A stretch of 49,681 nucleotides of DNA. Source: Deltaproteobacteria bacterium. Its GTDB lineage: Bacteria; Bdellovibrionota_C; UBA2361; OMII01. Of the stretch, positions 31,276-39,650 are shown piece by piece. A program made the translations under genes and the position numbers. Within the stretch, counting starts at the first letter, position 1, and every line of letters begins with the position of its first letter. The notes beneath the pieces were generated by a model. It did no database searches. It saw only the letters and a program-made list of their open reading frames with translations, and was not told the DNA's origin. The stretch is from assembly GCA_947467385.1 (NCBI GenBank), contig CANIHJ010000001.1, positions 1 to 49,681 of the forward strand, in the 5' to 3' direction.

Positions 31276-33858
31276 CTAGGGTGCCGTGCGGTCGACTGGG
31301 GGCACCAGTATCTCCCGCGGCTTAACCCCGTCCATCTTGCCGACCAACCCCTCGCGCTCCATCATCTCGATGATCCTCGCCGCCCGGTTGTATCCGATAC
31401 GGAATGTCCGCTGGATCATCGAGGTCGAGGCCTGGCCCTTCTCAAGCACCAGCTCCACCGCCCGATCGTAGAAAGGATCGGCGTCCTCTTCTGTTCCACC
31501 CTCCCCGCCGGAGCCGTTACCGTCAGAGCCATTCTCCTCTGCCAGGGCCTTGTCGCATGCAGCGATGATAGCATCGTCGTATTGCGGCTGGCACTGAACC
31601 TTCAGGGACGCAACAACTCGCTGAACTTCCTCATCCTCCACGTACGCTCCATGGATGCGCTTAAGCGGCATGGCACCAGGGAGCATAAAGAGCATGTCGC
31701 CACGCCCGAGAAGCTTCTCAGCCCCCATCGCATCCAGGATGGTGCGCGAGTCGATGCGGCTTGAGACCCGGAACGAGAGCCGCGCCGGAAAGTTTGCCTT
31801 GATCAGGCCGGTGATTACGTCTACCGAGGGCCGCTGCGTTGCTACGATTAGGTGAATCCCCGCGGCGCGCGCTTTCTGCGCCAGGCGAGTAATCAGCTCC
31901 TCAACCTCTCGGCCAACGGTAAGCATGAGGTCCGCCAGCTCGTCAATGACGATTACAAGCTTAGGTAGCGGCTTAAGCTGCTCTGGAGAGATCGACTCAA
32001 CGGCCTCAACACTATCCTCTGCACCCTCGTGCGGCGCCTCGGATACGGGCGCTGGATCTGGCGAGATAAGTTCTAGCTGCTCGGATGCCGGCGACACTCC
32101 TGCCGATGAGTCTTCAGCCTGGGCACTCTCGCCCGCGACGAGCCGGTTGTAGCCGTCGATGTTGCGCACTCCGAAACGCTGCATGAAACGGTAGCGCCGA
32201 TCCATCTCCTTGACTGCCCACGAGAGTACCGCCTTCGCCTGTCGCGGGTCGGTCACCACAGGCACGCGCAGGTGCGGGATGCCGTCATACACGCTCAGCT
32301 CAAGCACCTTGGGATCGATAAGGATGAGCCCTAGCTCAGACGGGTGGGCGCGGTAGAGAAGGCTCAGCAGGATCGCGTTTATGCATACCGACTTTCCGGT
32401 TCCCGTTGCTCCCGCCATGAGCAAGTGCGGCATCGTGGCGATATCCACGACAACGGACTCTCCATATGTGTCCTTGCCCAAAGGAACGCTTAAGATCGAG
32501 TCGGCGGTTCCGAGGAGCGGGCTTTCAAGGCAGTCCCTAAGGCGCACGATTGCGCGATTCTTGTTGGGCACCTCGATTCCGACCGTGCCGCGCTTCGGTA
32601 TCGGCGCTATAATTCTTATGCTGCTCGCCTTGAGGCTCATGGCAAGGTCGTCCTGAAGCGCCGCGATACGCCCGACCTTTACGCCCGGTGCCGGCTCAAA
32701 CTCAAAGAGCGTAATGACCGGTCCCGGATGAACCTGGGTGACGCGGCCGGCAATGTTAAAGTCACGCAGCTTGGTTTCGATCTGCTCGGCCTTCTGCCGC
32801 AGCTCATCATCGTCTTCACCGACTGCTCCACCCTCCTCTCGGGCAAGGAGCTTAAGCTCCGGCGCCACATAGCTGCTGAACTCAGGAGCTGCCTGCGGGA
32901 GCGCGTCCTTTTCCGCTGCCTTCTTTTTCTCCGCCTGGGGCCGGAGGGTCCGAAGCTCAACCGTCTCCGGCGGCCGGGGCTTCACGATGATCGGCTCTAC
33001 TCGATCTGCCAACGAAACCGGAATGGGCTCGGCCACGCGGGCGACCGCAGCAGCCGGCACCTCGGGCTCTGTCGGCTGCACAACCCTGCGCTGCCGGGGC
33101 TTCGCCGCCTCCTGCCAAGCGACCTGCGGAGCCCCGCGATAGGCGAAGAGGCTGCCGAGCATAGTGCCAAGCTGGCGCGAGACCTCAGCGACGTGGGTAC
33201 CTCCGCGCATGAACAGCAACGCAATAACTTTTGGCCCCTTCCAGCACAGCCACGTAAGCAGCCATTGGCCGCCGACCCGAATCCCGTGAGCGACATCTCC
33301 GACTGACCTCTGGAGCAGGATGGCAACGCTCACCGCCAAAAATATGGTAAGCAGAATCAGCGTGCCGCCCGATCCGAGGTTGCGGGATATGAACCTGAGC
33401 GCCGATGCGCCCACCGTGCCGCCCGCAGCATCGCTGGCGACCATCGCAAGCAGGCCGGTCGTGCAGGCGACCATCAACACCGAGGCGAGACAGACTATGC
33501 CGATTGCGTAACGGCGAGGACGCTCTTCACCTGCACCCCAACGAAAGAATGCGAGCCACACCAGCCCCATGACTGGAAGGATGGAAGCGTACCCGAGAGT
33601 TCCGACTAAGAGCGTTGCGACAACATGCCCCGAGGGTCCCATCACATTCCCATGCGGGTTCAGCTCCATGCCGGAAAGCAGCATGTAGGCATGCGACGTA
33701 AGGCTTAGGAGCAGCAGAACCCCGCCGGCGAGGAGCGCAAGGGAAACCGAGTCCCTGACCCATGCTCGGGGCGCGCCACTTCCGCTAGTCGCGGAAAGCT
33801 TAGCTGACTTTTGGTTCTTTGCCCTCGAGGTTGTCCTTCGTTTCTGAACTGCTGCCAT
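31276..33858 (-). CDS. ftsK: DNA translocase FtsK
   Basis: An 860-residue DNA pump that works at the division septum in chromosome segregation. The N-terminus has four membrane helices between about residues 35 and 190, then a Pro/Glu/Ala-rich linker. The motor has FNIAGRVTQVHPGPVITLFE (alpha domain), Walker A AGATGTGKSVCINA near 481, LILIDPKVLELS, and Walker B LVIVIDELADLM near 636. The C-terminal winged-helix gamma domain (ASTSMIQRTFRIGYNRAARI) reads the orienting DNA sequence. Between Walker A and B, residues ~570-630 hold an acidic Ser/Glu/Pro-rich insert not usual in FtsK. A TTGAAA/TATGCA pair lies just upstream, so close that the mRNA may have almost no leader. Confidence 0.95.
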   Translation of the reverse strand: MAAVQKRRTTSRAKNQKSAKLSATSGSGAPRAWVRDSVSLALLAGGVLLLLSLTSHAYMLLSGMELNPHGNVMGPSGHVVATLLVGTLGYASILPVMGLVWLAFFRWGAGEERPRRYAIGIVCLASVLMVACTTGLLAMVASDAAGGTVGASALRFISRNLGSGGTLILLTIFLAVSVAILLQRSVGDVAHGIRVGGQWLLTWLCWKGPKVIALLFMRGGTHVAEVSRQLGTMLGSLFAYRGAPQVAWQEAAKPRQRRVVQPTEPEVPAAAVARVAEPIPVSLADRVEPIIVKPRPPETVELRTLRPQAEKKKAAEKDALPQAAPEFSSYVAPELKLLAREEGGAVGEDDDELRQKAEQIETKLRDFNIAGRVTQVHPGPVITLFEFEPAPGVKVGRIAALQDDLAMSLKASSIRIIAPIPKRGTVGIEVPNKNRAIVRLRDCLESPLLGTADSILSVPLGKDTYGESVVVDIATMPHLLMAGATGTGKSVCINAILLSLLYRAHPSELGLILIDPKVLELSVYDGIPHLRVPVVTDPRQAKAVLSWAVKEMDRRYRFMQRFGVRNIDGYNRLVAGESAQAEDSSAGVSPASEQLELISPDPAPVSEAPHEGAEDSVEAVESISPEQLKPLPKLVIVIDELADLMLTVGREVEELITRLAQKARAAGIHLIVATQRPSVDVITGLIKANFPARLSFRVSSRIDSRTILDAMGAEKLLGRGDMLFMLPGAMPLKRIHGAYVEDEEVQRVVASLKVQCQPQYDDAIIAACDKALAEENGSDGNGSGGEGGTEEDADPFYDRAVELVLEKGQASTSMIQRTFRIGYNRAARIIEMMEREGLVGKMDGVKPREILVPPVDRTAP

Positions 33859-33937
33859 GGCAACTGCATACCTACAAAAAAAACGCTTTCAAATATCCGA
33901 ATCCCCTGAGAACCGAGTTGCTCACGGGGCAATAGGC

Positions 33938-33960
33938 TTGGGCGAGACGACCGCGCCCAA
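33938..33960. other. Perfect hairpin in the ftsK-lipoprotein gap
   Basis: TTGGGCG pairs exactly with CGCCCAA around nine bases, followed on the plus strand by an AT-rich run. There is no plus-strand gene before it, so its role is unclear. The surrounding 226-base gap also has a CTAAC/GTTAG repeat and a CCCGGCCGGG palindrome, but no gene. Confidence 0.3.
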
Positions 33961-34084
33961 ACTTTATTTGAAATAATTACTTAGGATGCTAACACTTAGG
34001 GTTTGTTCGCGTTAGTGGTAATCTTCGCCCCGGCCGGGTTGCGGAATCCGCCCCAATTCAAGGAAATACAGCTATTTAGTTGGG

Positions 34085-34759
34085 CTATTGAGCGCCCGCA
34101 AACTGCTGATCGCGGCGGTTTGCGAGATCCCTGAGGGCAGCTGATAGGCCCCGATCCAGGACCTCATGGCCAGTAATCCAGCCCGCGCCGGTTCCGTCCG
34201 ACCCGAAGCGCTGGCCGAGCTTAAGCCAATTTTCCGAAAGGGCCTCCTGGCGGAAAAAGTACTTCGCCTGCCACACCTCTTGGCCATCTGAGACCCTCTC
34301 AATCGACATGGTGAAGGCCACCGTAGCGGGCTCTCCTCCGACACTTGAGCCTTGGCGCTCGCGAAATGTTAGGAGCTCGGTCTTAAGAACGCTGTCTGTC
34401 CGCCCTTTGCCGACATTTCCATGACCCGAGCCCTCAACCTTAAGCACCTTCATGCCCAGTATTTCATCAGCTCGGCGCTGAATAAGCTCCTGAAGACCCA
34501 CCGTCGTAATCGATTGGTCGGAGACGGAGGTAGAGAGAACCGGCGGGAGAATCCCGAGGGAGCTGATTGATGTGAGCCTGGTCGGGTTATCGATTCTGAC
34601 CTCTAGCGGCGACACGATTGGGGAGGAGATCCCGGTCGACTTCGCCCCACTCCTGCTGCTCGATGCTACTCCTGAGCGCTTGGCTGAGCACGCATTCAGG
34701 CTAACGGCCAGGCTGGCGCCAACAACAGAAAAAACGAAAAGGACGAACGCATTTCTCAT
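34085..34759 (-). CDS. Predicted outer-membrane lipoprotein, unknown function
   Basis: A 224-residue lipoprotein with a signal sequence and lipobox LNAC (Cys24), then a Ser/Gly-rich stretch of ~20 residues. The folded part has SSLGILPPVLSTSVSDQS, a helix ELIQRRADEILGMKVLKVEG, then VAFTMSIERVSDGQEVWQAK and ALSENWLKLGQRFGSDGTGA with a final helix LDRGLSAALRDLANRR. This layout recalls CsgG/LpoB-type lipoprotein domains and uncharacterised lipoproteins of deltaproteobacteria; I cannot name the family. I start at the MRNAF methionine rather than a TTG two codons earlier. A possible promoter (TTGGCA and TAATGG, 16 bases apart) lies near 34784-34825. Confidence 0.7.
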   Translation of the reverse strand: MRNAFVLFVFSVVGASLAVSLNACSAKRSGVASSSRSGAKSTGISSPIVSPLEVRIDNPTRLTSISSLGILPPVLSTSVSDQSITTVGLQELIQRRADEILGMKVLKVEGSGHGNVGKGRTDSVLKTELLTFRERQGSSVGGEPATVAFTMSIERVSDGQEVWQAKYFFRQEALSENWLKLGQRFGSDGTGAGWITGHEVLDRGLSAALRDLANRRDQQFAGAQ

Positions 34760-34765
34760 AAACAA

Positions 34766-35053
34766 GAGTATCGAGGGCTAGACGCCTTCACTCCATTACA
34801 CAATGCAAGGCAGATGCCAAGGGGCATCACAGCGTAAATGAGCCGCAGGCTCTCGTTCGCTTATAAAAAGCGCAAAAAAAAGCGGCTCCGAATGGCATTC
34901 TTCGGTCACCGATGGTGCATCTCAATAACCCCGCCACCGTGCGGCAGATCATGGCTTGAGCAGCTTTTGTGGCGAACTTGAGAGCGGCACTTGCCTCTTG
35001 ATCTAACCCCACGAAAGGATTTAGGCTTCCACCTGCATTTGAAACAATAAAGT
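34766..35053. other. Intergenic region between the lipoprotein and the acidic protein
   Basis: A 288-base stretch with two divergent genes. It contains the short hairpin GAGCC-GCA-GGCTC near 34840, CGCTT/AAGCG near 34858, and runs of A. An open frame on the minus strand (34827-35144) has no recognisable features and overlaps the acidic gene, so I do not call it. No RNA gene is seen. Confidence 0.5.
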
Positions 35054-35076
35054 CCTCCACAGCCGTTTTGTGGAGG
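35054..35076 (+). promoter_or_regulatory. Hairpin hiding a GGAGG in the leader of the acidic protein
   Basis: CCTCCACA at 35054-35061 pairs exactly with TGTGGAGG at 35069-35076 around seven bases. The GGAGG (35072-35076) is the best ribosome-binding sequence near the gene and is inside the stem, 23 bases before the chosen ATG. It could control access to an upstream start or bind a regulator. Confidence 0.45.
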
Positions 35077-35099
35077 TGCTTAAACCGGATACGAAGATT

Positions 35100-35570
35100 A
35101 TGAGCACGAAGGCGACCGAGAAGATTATTGATGCCCTGACCCAACTTGTTGAGGGGTTTGCTGAGCTGCAGGAGCGGCTGGAGGATGATTACGATCCGGA
35201 GGTAGCCGAGGAGGGCAAGGAGGAGAGCAAAGACGAGAGCAAGGACGAGGAGGACGAGTCGTCCAGCCTTGAAGAGGCCCTTGTAACCGAGATAAAGGCG
35301 GCCGTTGAGGCTGTTATAGAGAACGAGGATTGCGCCCCAGAGGACCTTGCCTCAATCGTCTCGGCCCTCAGCAGTGCGCTTGAGGAGATCGACCCCGAGG
35401 TCTTTTCTCACGGCGCAGTGGCCGATGAAGACGAAGACGAAGACGAAGATTACGACGACGACGACGACCTCGATGATGAAGACCTCGATGAAGATGAAGA
35501 TGAAGATGAGGACGACGACGAGGATGAGGACGAAGGCAAGGATGAAGATAAGGATGACGACGACGATTAG
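35100..35570 (+). CDS. Small highly acidic protein, unknown function
   Basis: A 156-residue soluble protein. The N-terminal part is helical and amphipathic (STKATEKIIDALTQLVEGFA, EEALVTEIKAAVEAVIENED, PEDLASIVSALSSALEEIDP), with an acidic Lys/Glu-rich loop at about residues 35-58. The last 48 residues are almost only Asp and Glu (42 of 48). Such tails mimic nucleic acid or bind basic proteins and metal ions in other families, for example the RNA polymerase delta subunit, but I see no homology to any of them here. The ATG at 35100 is chosen; in-frame GTG codons begin inside the upstream hairpin at 35070. A strong terminator follows the stop by 30 bases, so the gene is a single-gene unit. Confidence 0.7.
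   Translation: MSTKATEKIIDALTQLVEGFAELQERLEDDYDPEVAEEGKEESKDESKDEEDESSSLEEALVTEIKAAVEAVIENEDCAPEDLASIVSALSSALEEIDPEVFSHGAVADEDEDEDEDYDDDDDLDDEDLDEDEDEDEDDDEDEDEGKDEDKDDDDD
35424..35567 (+). repeat. Asp/Glu codon repeat in the acidic protein
   Basis: The tract is built of GAA, GAC, GAT and GAG codons with short tandem units such as GAAGAC three times and GATGAA three times. Changes in multiples of three bases would lengthen or shorten the tail without breaking the frame, so length may vary between strains. Confidence 0.85.
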
Positions 35571-35600
35571 CTCTTAAACCGTCGCGCATCTCGCGCTTAG

Positions 35601-35637
35601 ACGGCCTGAAGCGGGAAACCGCTCAGGCCGTTTTATT
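35601..35637 (+). terminator. Intrinsic terminator after the acidic protein gene
   Basis: ACGGCCTGA with GCGG pairs with CCGC and TCAGGCCGT around a GAAA loop, then TTTATTT follows. It is strong on the plus strand only; on the minus strand no T-run follows, so it serves this gene and not the convergent M16 gene. Confidence 0.9.
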
Positions 35638-35658
35638 TGGGCCCTGCGGTGCTGCGCC

Positions 35659-36876
35659 CTACTCCGGAACCAGCCTATACTCTGCCCAGCCGCTGAGCGG
35701 GAAGCGCGTCAACGCTTGCTCGATGTCTCGATGCGTTATTGAGAGCACCCGCTCAACCACCTCCTGGAGCGGGGTGGATCTCCTGCGATATGACCATTCC
35801 ATACCAAGTGACATGAGCCGGCCCATCGGCAGCTCCCCATCAAGCACTATGCGGGCAACGATCTTTGACTTTGCCCGCTCTAGATCAGCTCCGGAGAAGT
35901 CGAGCGGCTCTGCCAATACTTCACGCGCGATCGAGACAGCCTTATCGAGCCGATCCGGAGCGGCACTGACGTACGCGCTCCAGCATCCGGTGCCGTCGCG
36001 CTCATCGCTGTCGACGCTCGCGGAATCGGCCAGCCCCTTGTCGATGAGCGCCCAGTAAAGGCGAGAACCGGAAGAGTCACCCAAAATAGTAGAAAGGACC
36101 GATAACGGATACCGCTCCTCATCTTGGGCACTCGGCCCAAGCGTAAAGAGCACTGCATGGGCATGGCTCAGGTTCTTGCGCGAGAAGGTCCGCCCTTGAG
36201 ACTTGCCAGCATAGCGAGGAGTATCGCGTGTGACGGGAAAGTCCATCCAGCCGCCGCAGAACCGCTGCGCGTCCTCAACGAAACGCTCCCACGAGAAATT
36301 GCCAGTGGCTGCCAGGACGATATTGGATGGCGAATACCTGCAGTCAAAATAGGCCTTCATCCCGTCGCGCGTCAGCCCCGATACCGAGGCATGCGAGCCC
36401 AGCACGGAGTTGCCGGCTGGATGCGCGCCAAAGAAGTCCATCGAGGCGTTCTCGAAGAGATAGAAGTGCGGGCGGTCCTGATACAGGGCTATCTCCTCAA
36501 GGATGACCTTTTTCTCCATGTCAAACTCTTGCGGATCGAGAAGCGGCCTCATCATGTCGCTTAGCAGCTCCTGCATCTCCCTGAAATTCTCAGGGATGAC
36601 AGCCGCGTAGTACACCGTATTTTCTTCCGACGTGAAGGCATTAGCCTGCGCCCCGAGATTTCCGAGCTGGAGATTAATGTCTATCGCAGAGCGAGTCGGC
36701 GTCCCCTTGAACAGCATGTGCTCCAGGAAGTGAGACACTCCAGATTCAGTCGGCGTCTCGTCACGCGCCCCAGTCTTGACGAAGAAGCCAATCGACGCGC
36801 TCGCGTTTGCCGAATTGGTCTCCCCGAGGATCGTGAGCCCGTTAGCGAGCGTTGTTTGGTGAAAAAGTCCTGGCAT
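35659..36876 (-). CDS. M16-family zinc metallopeptidase (active-type subunit)
   Basis: A 405-residue peptidase related to mitochondrial processing peptidase beta and PqqF-like proteins. The inverted zinc motif HFLEH is near residue 49, inside GVSHFLEHMLFKGTPTRSA, and the third ligand is in KKVILEEIALYQDRP about 75 residues later. The C-terminal M16 half includes HAHAVLFTLGPSAQDEERYP and LSTILGDSSGSRLYWAL. No signal peptide is seen, so it is probably cytoplasmic. It starts three bases after the partner gene, which lacks the zinc motif; the two probably form a heterodimer. Confidence 0.92.
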   Translation of the reverse strand: MPGLFHQTTLANGLTILGETNSANASASIGFFVKTGARDETPTESGVSHFLEHMLFKGTPTRSAIDINLQLGNLGAQANAFTSEENTVYYAAVIPENFREMQELLSDMMRPLLDPQEFDMEKKVILEEIALYQDRPHFYLFENASMDFFGAHPAGNSVLGSHASVSGLTRDGMKAYFDCRYSPSNIVLAATGNFSWERFVEDAQRFCGGWMDFPVTRDTPRYAGKSQGRTFSRKNLSHAHAVLFTLGPSAQDEERYPLSVLSTILGDSSGSRLYWALIDKGLADSASVDSDERDGTGCWSAYVSAAPDRLDKAVSIAREVLAEPLDFSGADLERAKSKIVARIVLDGELPMGRLMSLGMEWSYRRRSTPLQEVVERVLSITHRDIEQALTRFPLSGWAEYRLVPE

Positions 36877-36879
36877 GCC

Positions 36880-38130
36880 CTATCGCCCCCCTCGGATAAT
36901 TGAGGCCGACACGTCAAGCGGCGCGCGGCCAAGCGTCAGTATCGTGCACGGCGAAAAGGGATGCCGCTCGATGAAGCCGTTGACATCTTCGAGCGTGACG
37001 GCACCAATAGCCTCGTTCACCTCCTGCAGGCTCCTGACCCTGCGCAGCAGCCACCAATCGGTTGCGTTCGAAGCGGCGCGCGAGCCAGGAGACTCCTCTC
37101 CCATGACAAGCGCCGCCTTGAGGTTAGTCTTTGCGCGGGCGAGCTCGGCTTCGCTGACGCTCCCCTGAAGCCGGGCGAATTCGCCGAGGAGAAGATCGAG
37201 GCTCTCTTGGGCCCGCTCTGGTGTGGTGCCGACGTACGCAGTGACCGTGCCATACGACGTGTTCGAACCATGCCGAGCATAGACGGAGTAGCACAGGCCG
37301 CGCTTCTCCCGCAGCTCCATGAAGAGCCTGCCGAACATGGATGATCCAAGAAGGCTCACCGCGAGCTTGCCCGCATAGTAGTCTGGCTCGGCAAACTTGA
37401 CGGACGGCGCCGCCATCACAATCTGCACCTGGGCCGAGTCGACCTCGATGTGAGAATACTCGTGCGGGGAGATGGCGCCGAAGCTGGGGAGCTCGGCCGA
37501 CACGCCGCCCCAGCCGCCAAAGAGCCGCTCCACCTCGGCAAAAACGTCTGCGGCTTTTACCCGACCAGCAATCGACAGGATAGCTTGCGACGGCTTGGCG
37601 ACCTGCGCATGAAGCTGCTCCATGCGTGCGCGACCGGTGGCAAGCAGTCCTTGAGCCTCGCCAAGTGAGGAGCGGTTGAAGGGGGCGGGGTAGAAGCGCC
37701 TGTTAAGCTCGACCATGGCGCGCCGCGCCGGGTTGTCGTTGAGGGCTGCTAGGTCCTGCAGGAGGACGCTCCTGATGTTTTCGATCTCTTCCTCCGGAAG
37801 GCGCGGCTGAAGCACCATCATGGAGACGAGCTCAAGGGCGCGCGGAAGCTTGGTGGCGAGTAGCGAGCCGCTGCAGCCGATACGGTCGGTTCCGGCCCAC
37901 TCGCCGTGGCGGATTCCCGCGTCGTCGAACGCTTCTGACAGCCCCCTCGAATCGAGCGTCCCAGCTCCGCGCCCGATGAGCTCAGCGAAGATGAGGCTTG
38001 AGCCCACCATATCCTGCGGGTCGCAGATAAGGCCGCCTGGCATCAGGAGGTCGTACGCGACCGACTCGACATGCTCCATCTCCTCGACAATAACCGAGAG
38101 GCCCATCGGAAGCTGCTTGGTGTGTATCAT
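36880..38130 (-). CDS. M16-family peptidase-like protein lacking the zinc motif
   Basis: A 416-residue M16 fold protein. Where active members have HxxEH, it reads SSLIFAELIGRGAG, so it cannot bind zinc in the usual way. It keeps the C-terminal feature of the non-catalytic partner, the Arg/Tyr pair in MFGRLFMELREKRGLCYSVY. This is the division of labour seen in two-subunit M16 proteases, in which one chain has the zinc site and the other completes the substrate-binding pocket. It lies ten bases after the yihY gene and three before the active subunit. Confidence 0.9.
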   Translation of the reverse strand: MIHTKQLPMGLSVIVEEMEHVESVAYDLLMPGGLICDPQDMVGSSLIFAELIGRGAGTLDSRGLSEAFDDAGIRHGEWAGTDRIGCSGSLLATKLPRALELVSMMVLQPRLPEEEIENIRSVLLQDLAALNDNPARRAMVELNRRFYPAPFNRSSLGEAQGLLATGRARMEQLHAQVAKPSQAILSIAGRVKAADVFAEVERLFGGWGGVSAELPSFGAISPHEYSHIEVDSAQVQIVMAAPSVKFAEPDYYAGKLAVSLLGSSMFGRLFMELREKRGLCYSVYARHGSNTSYGTVTAYVGTTPERAQESLDLLLGEFARLQGSVSEAELARAKTNLKAALVMGEESPGSRAASNATDWWLLRRVRSLQEVNEAIGAVTLEDVNGFIERHPFSPCTILTLGRAPLDVSASIIRGGR

Positions 38131-38140
38131 CTCGACACGC

Positions 38141-39430
38141 CTACTTTTTGCTAATTAACTGGGAGAGCGTTACTGACGATGGGTCTCCGGAGGGCCCGAA
38201 GCATTCATACATCTTCGACATCTCGACGCCCATAAACATGCAGCTACGCTTTTTGAAGACCGCCTCCCTAATGTCCGCCACCGATACCGAATCAGGCGAC
38301 TTCATCAGCAGTATAGGCATATCCCTGCCCTCTCCACGCATGATTATGCCCGCCTGCTCAAGGGCAACCAGGGTAGTTTTGAGCACGACCGAACTGCAGC
38401 CGAGCTGCTCCGCGATCTCAAGCTCATTGGGCACCTTATCGCCGCGCTTGAACGCCCGCGATATGAGGACAAGGGTCTGTACTGCTATCACCATCGCCCC
38501 GTCGCCAACGCTCGTGAGCGATCGCTTCCACAGTGCCCCCACTCGCGGCAGGTGCTGCGCCTGGTACGAGATCTCCGCTCCAAAGAGCACCAACGTCCAG
38601 CAGATGTAGAGCCAAAATAGAAATATCGGGATGAGGGCAAGCGCCTCATACACCCGCTCGTAGTTTCCGAAGCGCACGATGTAAAAAGCAAACCAGTGCT
38701 TGGCGAAGCCAAAGAGGATTGACGCCGTCAGGGCGCCGAAGAGGGCCGAAAGGAAGCGCACCGGCGCCTTAGGAACCAGATAGTAAAGCGCCCCGAATGC
38801 GATGAAGTCGATCACGAAGGGAAGCGTGTCCTGGTAGAGCGTGGAGACGATATAGGAGTCAGCAAACAGCGGCTCGACCTTAGCGCTCGTGTAGTACCCG
38901 GAGATGGCAAAAAAGGGCATCAGGACTATGATGGCACAGAAAATTGCTAGGCGGTCCGTGATCGGTCGAACCTCGTATACCTGCCACACCTGATTGAGGG
39001 CAGCCTCTATCGAGTTGAGCAGAAGCAGCGACGTCACAACTAGGGTGGCAAGAACAAACAGGTTCAGCGCCCGCATGTTTTCGCTAAACTGCTGGATGAA
39101 AGGCAGGAGATCCTGAAAGCCGTTCCCCGGAACAAACTGGCGGAAGATGAACTGCTGAACCTGCGCCATGCTGTCCGGAGTCTGGACGAAAACGCCGAGG
39201 ATGCCGAAGCACAGCGCCGTGAGGGGAACCAGCGACAGCAGCGAGGAGTAAGCCAGAGACGCGGCGCGAGAGAAGCCGTTATCCCAGTAAAAGCGGTCTA
39301 TCGAGGAGAGGAGAACCCGAAAACACCAGCGCATCTCGGTCAGAGCGGTCCTGACCGGCCTCACTGCAACGCCCTCTTCGCTCCTCTCTTCTCCTGATTG
39401 CTGGGTCATACCTACTAGCGTTTGTGACAT
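38141..39430 (-). CDS. YihY/BrkB-family inner membrane protein with C-terminal soluble domain
   Basis: A 429-residue protein with six membrane helices between about residues 60 and 300 (GFSRAASLAYSSLLSLVPLT, LLLLNSIEAALNQVWQVYEV, YLVPKAPVRFLSALFGALTA, LPIFLFWLYICWTLVLFGAE-like), the pattern of YihY/BrkB, once wrongly called ribonuclease BN. The last ~120 residues look like a winged-helix domain (PNELEIAEQLGCSSVVLKTT, EQAGIIMRGEGRDMPILLM), as in several family members. Function is unknown; a transport role has been suggested for the family. ATG at 39430 or 39409 could be the start. Confidence 0.88.
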   Translation of the reverse strand: MSQTLVGMTQQSGEERSEEGVAVRPVRTALTEMRWCFRVLLSSIDRFYWDNGFSRAASLAYSSLLSLVPLTALCFGILGVFVQTPDSMAQVQQFIFRQFVPGNGFQDLLPFIQQFSENMRALNLFVLATLVVTSLLLLNSIEAALNQVWQVYEVRPITDRLAIFCAIIVLMPFFAISGYYTSAKVEPLFADSYIVSTLYQDTLPFVIDFIAFGALYYLVPKAPVRFLSALFGALTASILFGFAKHWFAFYIVRFGNYERVYEALALIPIFLFWLYICWTLVLFGAEISYQAQHLPRVGALWKRSLTSVGDGAMVIAVQTLVLISRAFKRGDKVPNELEIAEQLGCSSVVLKTTLVALEQAGIIMRGEGRDMPILLMKSPDSVSVADIREAVFKKRSCMFMGVEMSKMYECFGPSGDPSSVTLSQLISKK

Positions 39431-39431
39431 C

Positions 39432-39446
39432 GCCCCATAATGGGGC
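39432..39446 (-). promoter_or_regulatory. Palindrome at the yihY translation start
   Basis: GCCCCATAATGGGGC is a perfect inverted repeat one base upstream of the first start codon. Its GGGG is the only ribosome-site-like sequence, so the stem could limit initiation at 39430 and favour 39409. It could also be an operator. Confidence 0.3.
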
Positions 39447-39650
39447 TAACTGCCTGAAAGCTCAATACAGCCAAATCCGGTTCCCGATTCCGACCTCCAT
39501 AGGATGCACGTCGACGCCGTGAATAGCCCGAAAAACTAGGCAGATGCGGAACGGTGGTCGCATACCATCGTTCTACAAACACGACCGCGCGCGGTCCGGT
39601 CGCCATTTTTCTGTGTCCTTAACGCCCGTGGGGTGCGATACACCGTCGGC

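Noticed and set aside
34827-35144. A 105-codon minus-strand frame upstream of the acidic gene
   Set aside because: It overlaps the start of a better supported gene and its leader hairpin, and shows no motif or ribosome site.
35424-35567. A CRISPR array or minisatellite
   Set aside because: The repeats are 3- and 6-base codon repeats in frame within a gene, with no spacers.
38141-39430. Ribonuclease BN
   Set aside because: This older name for YihY/BrkB proteins is a known misannotation; the protein is a membrane protein without nuclease motifs.
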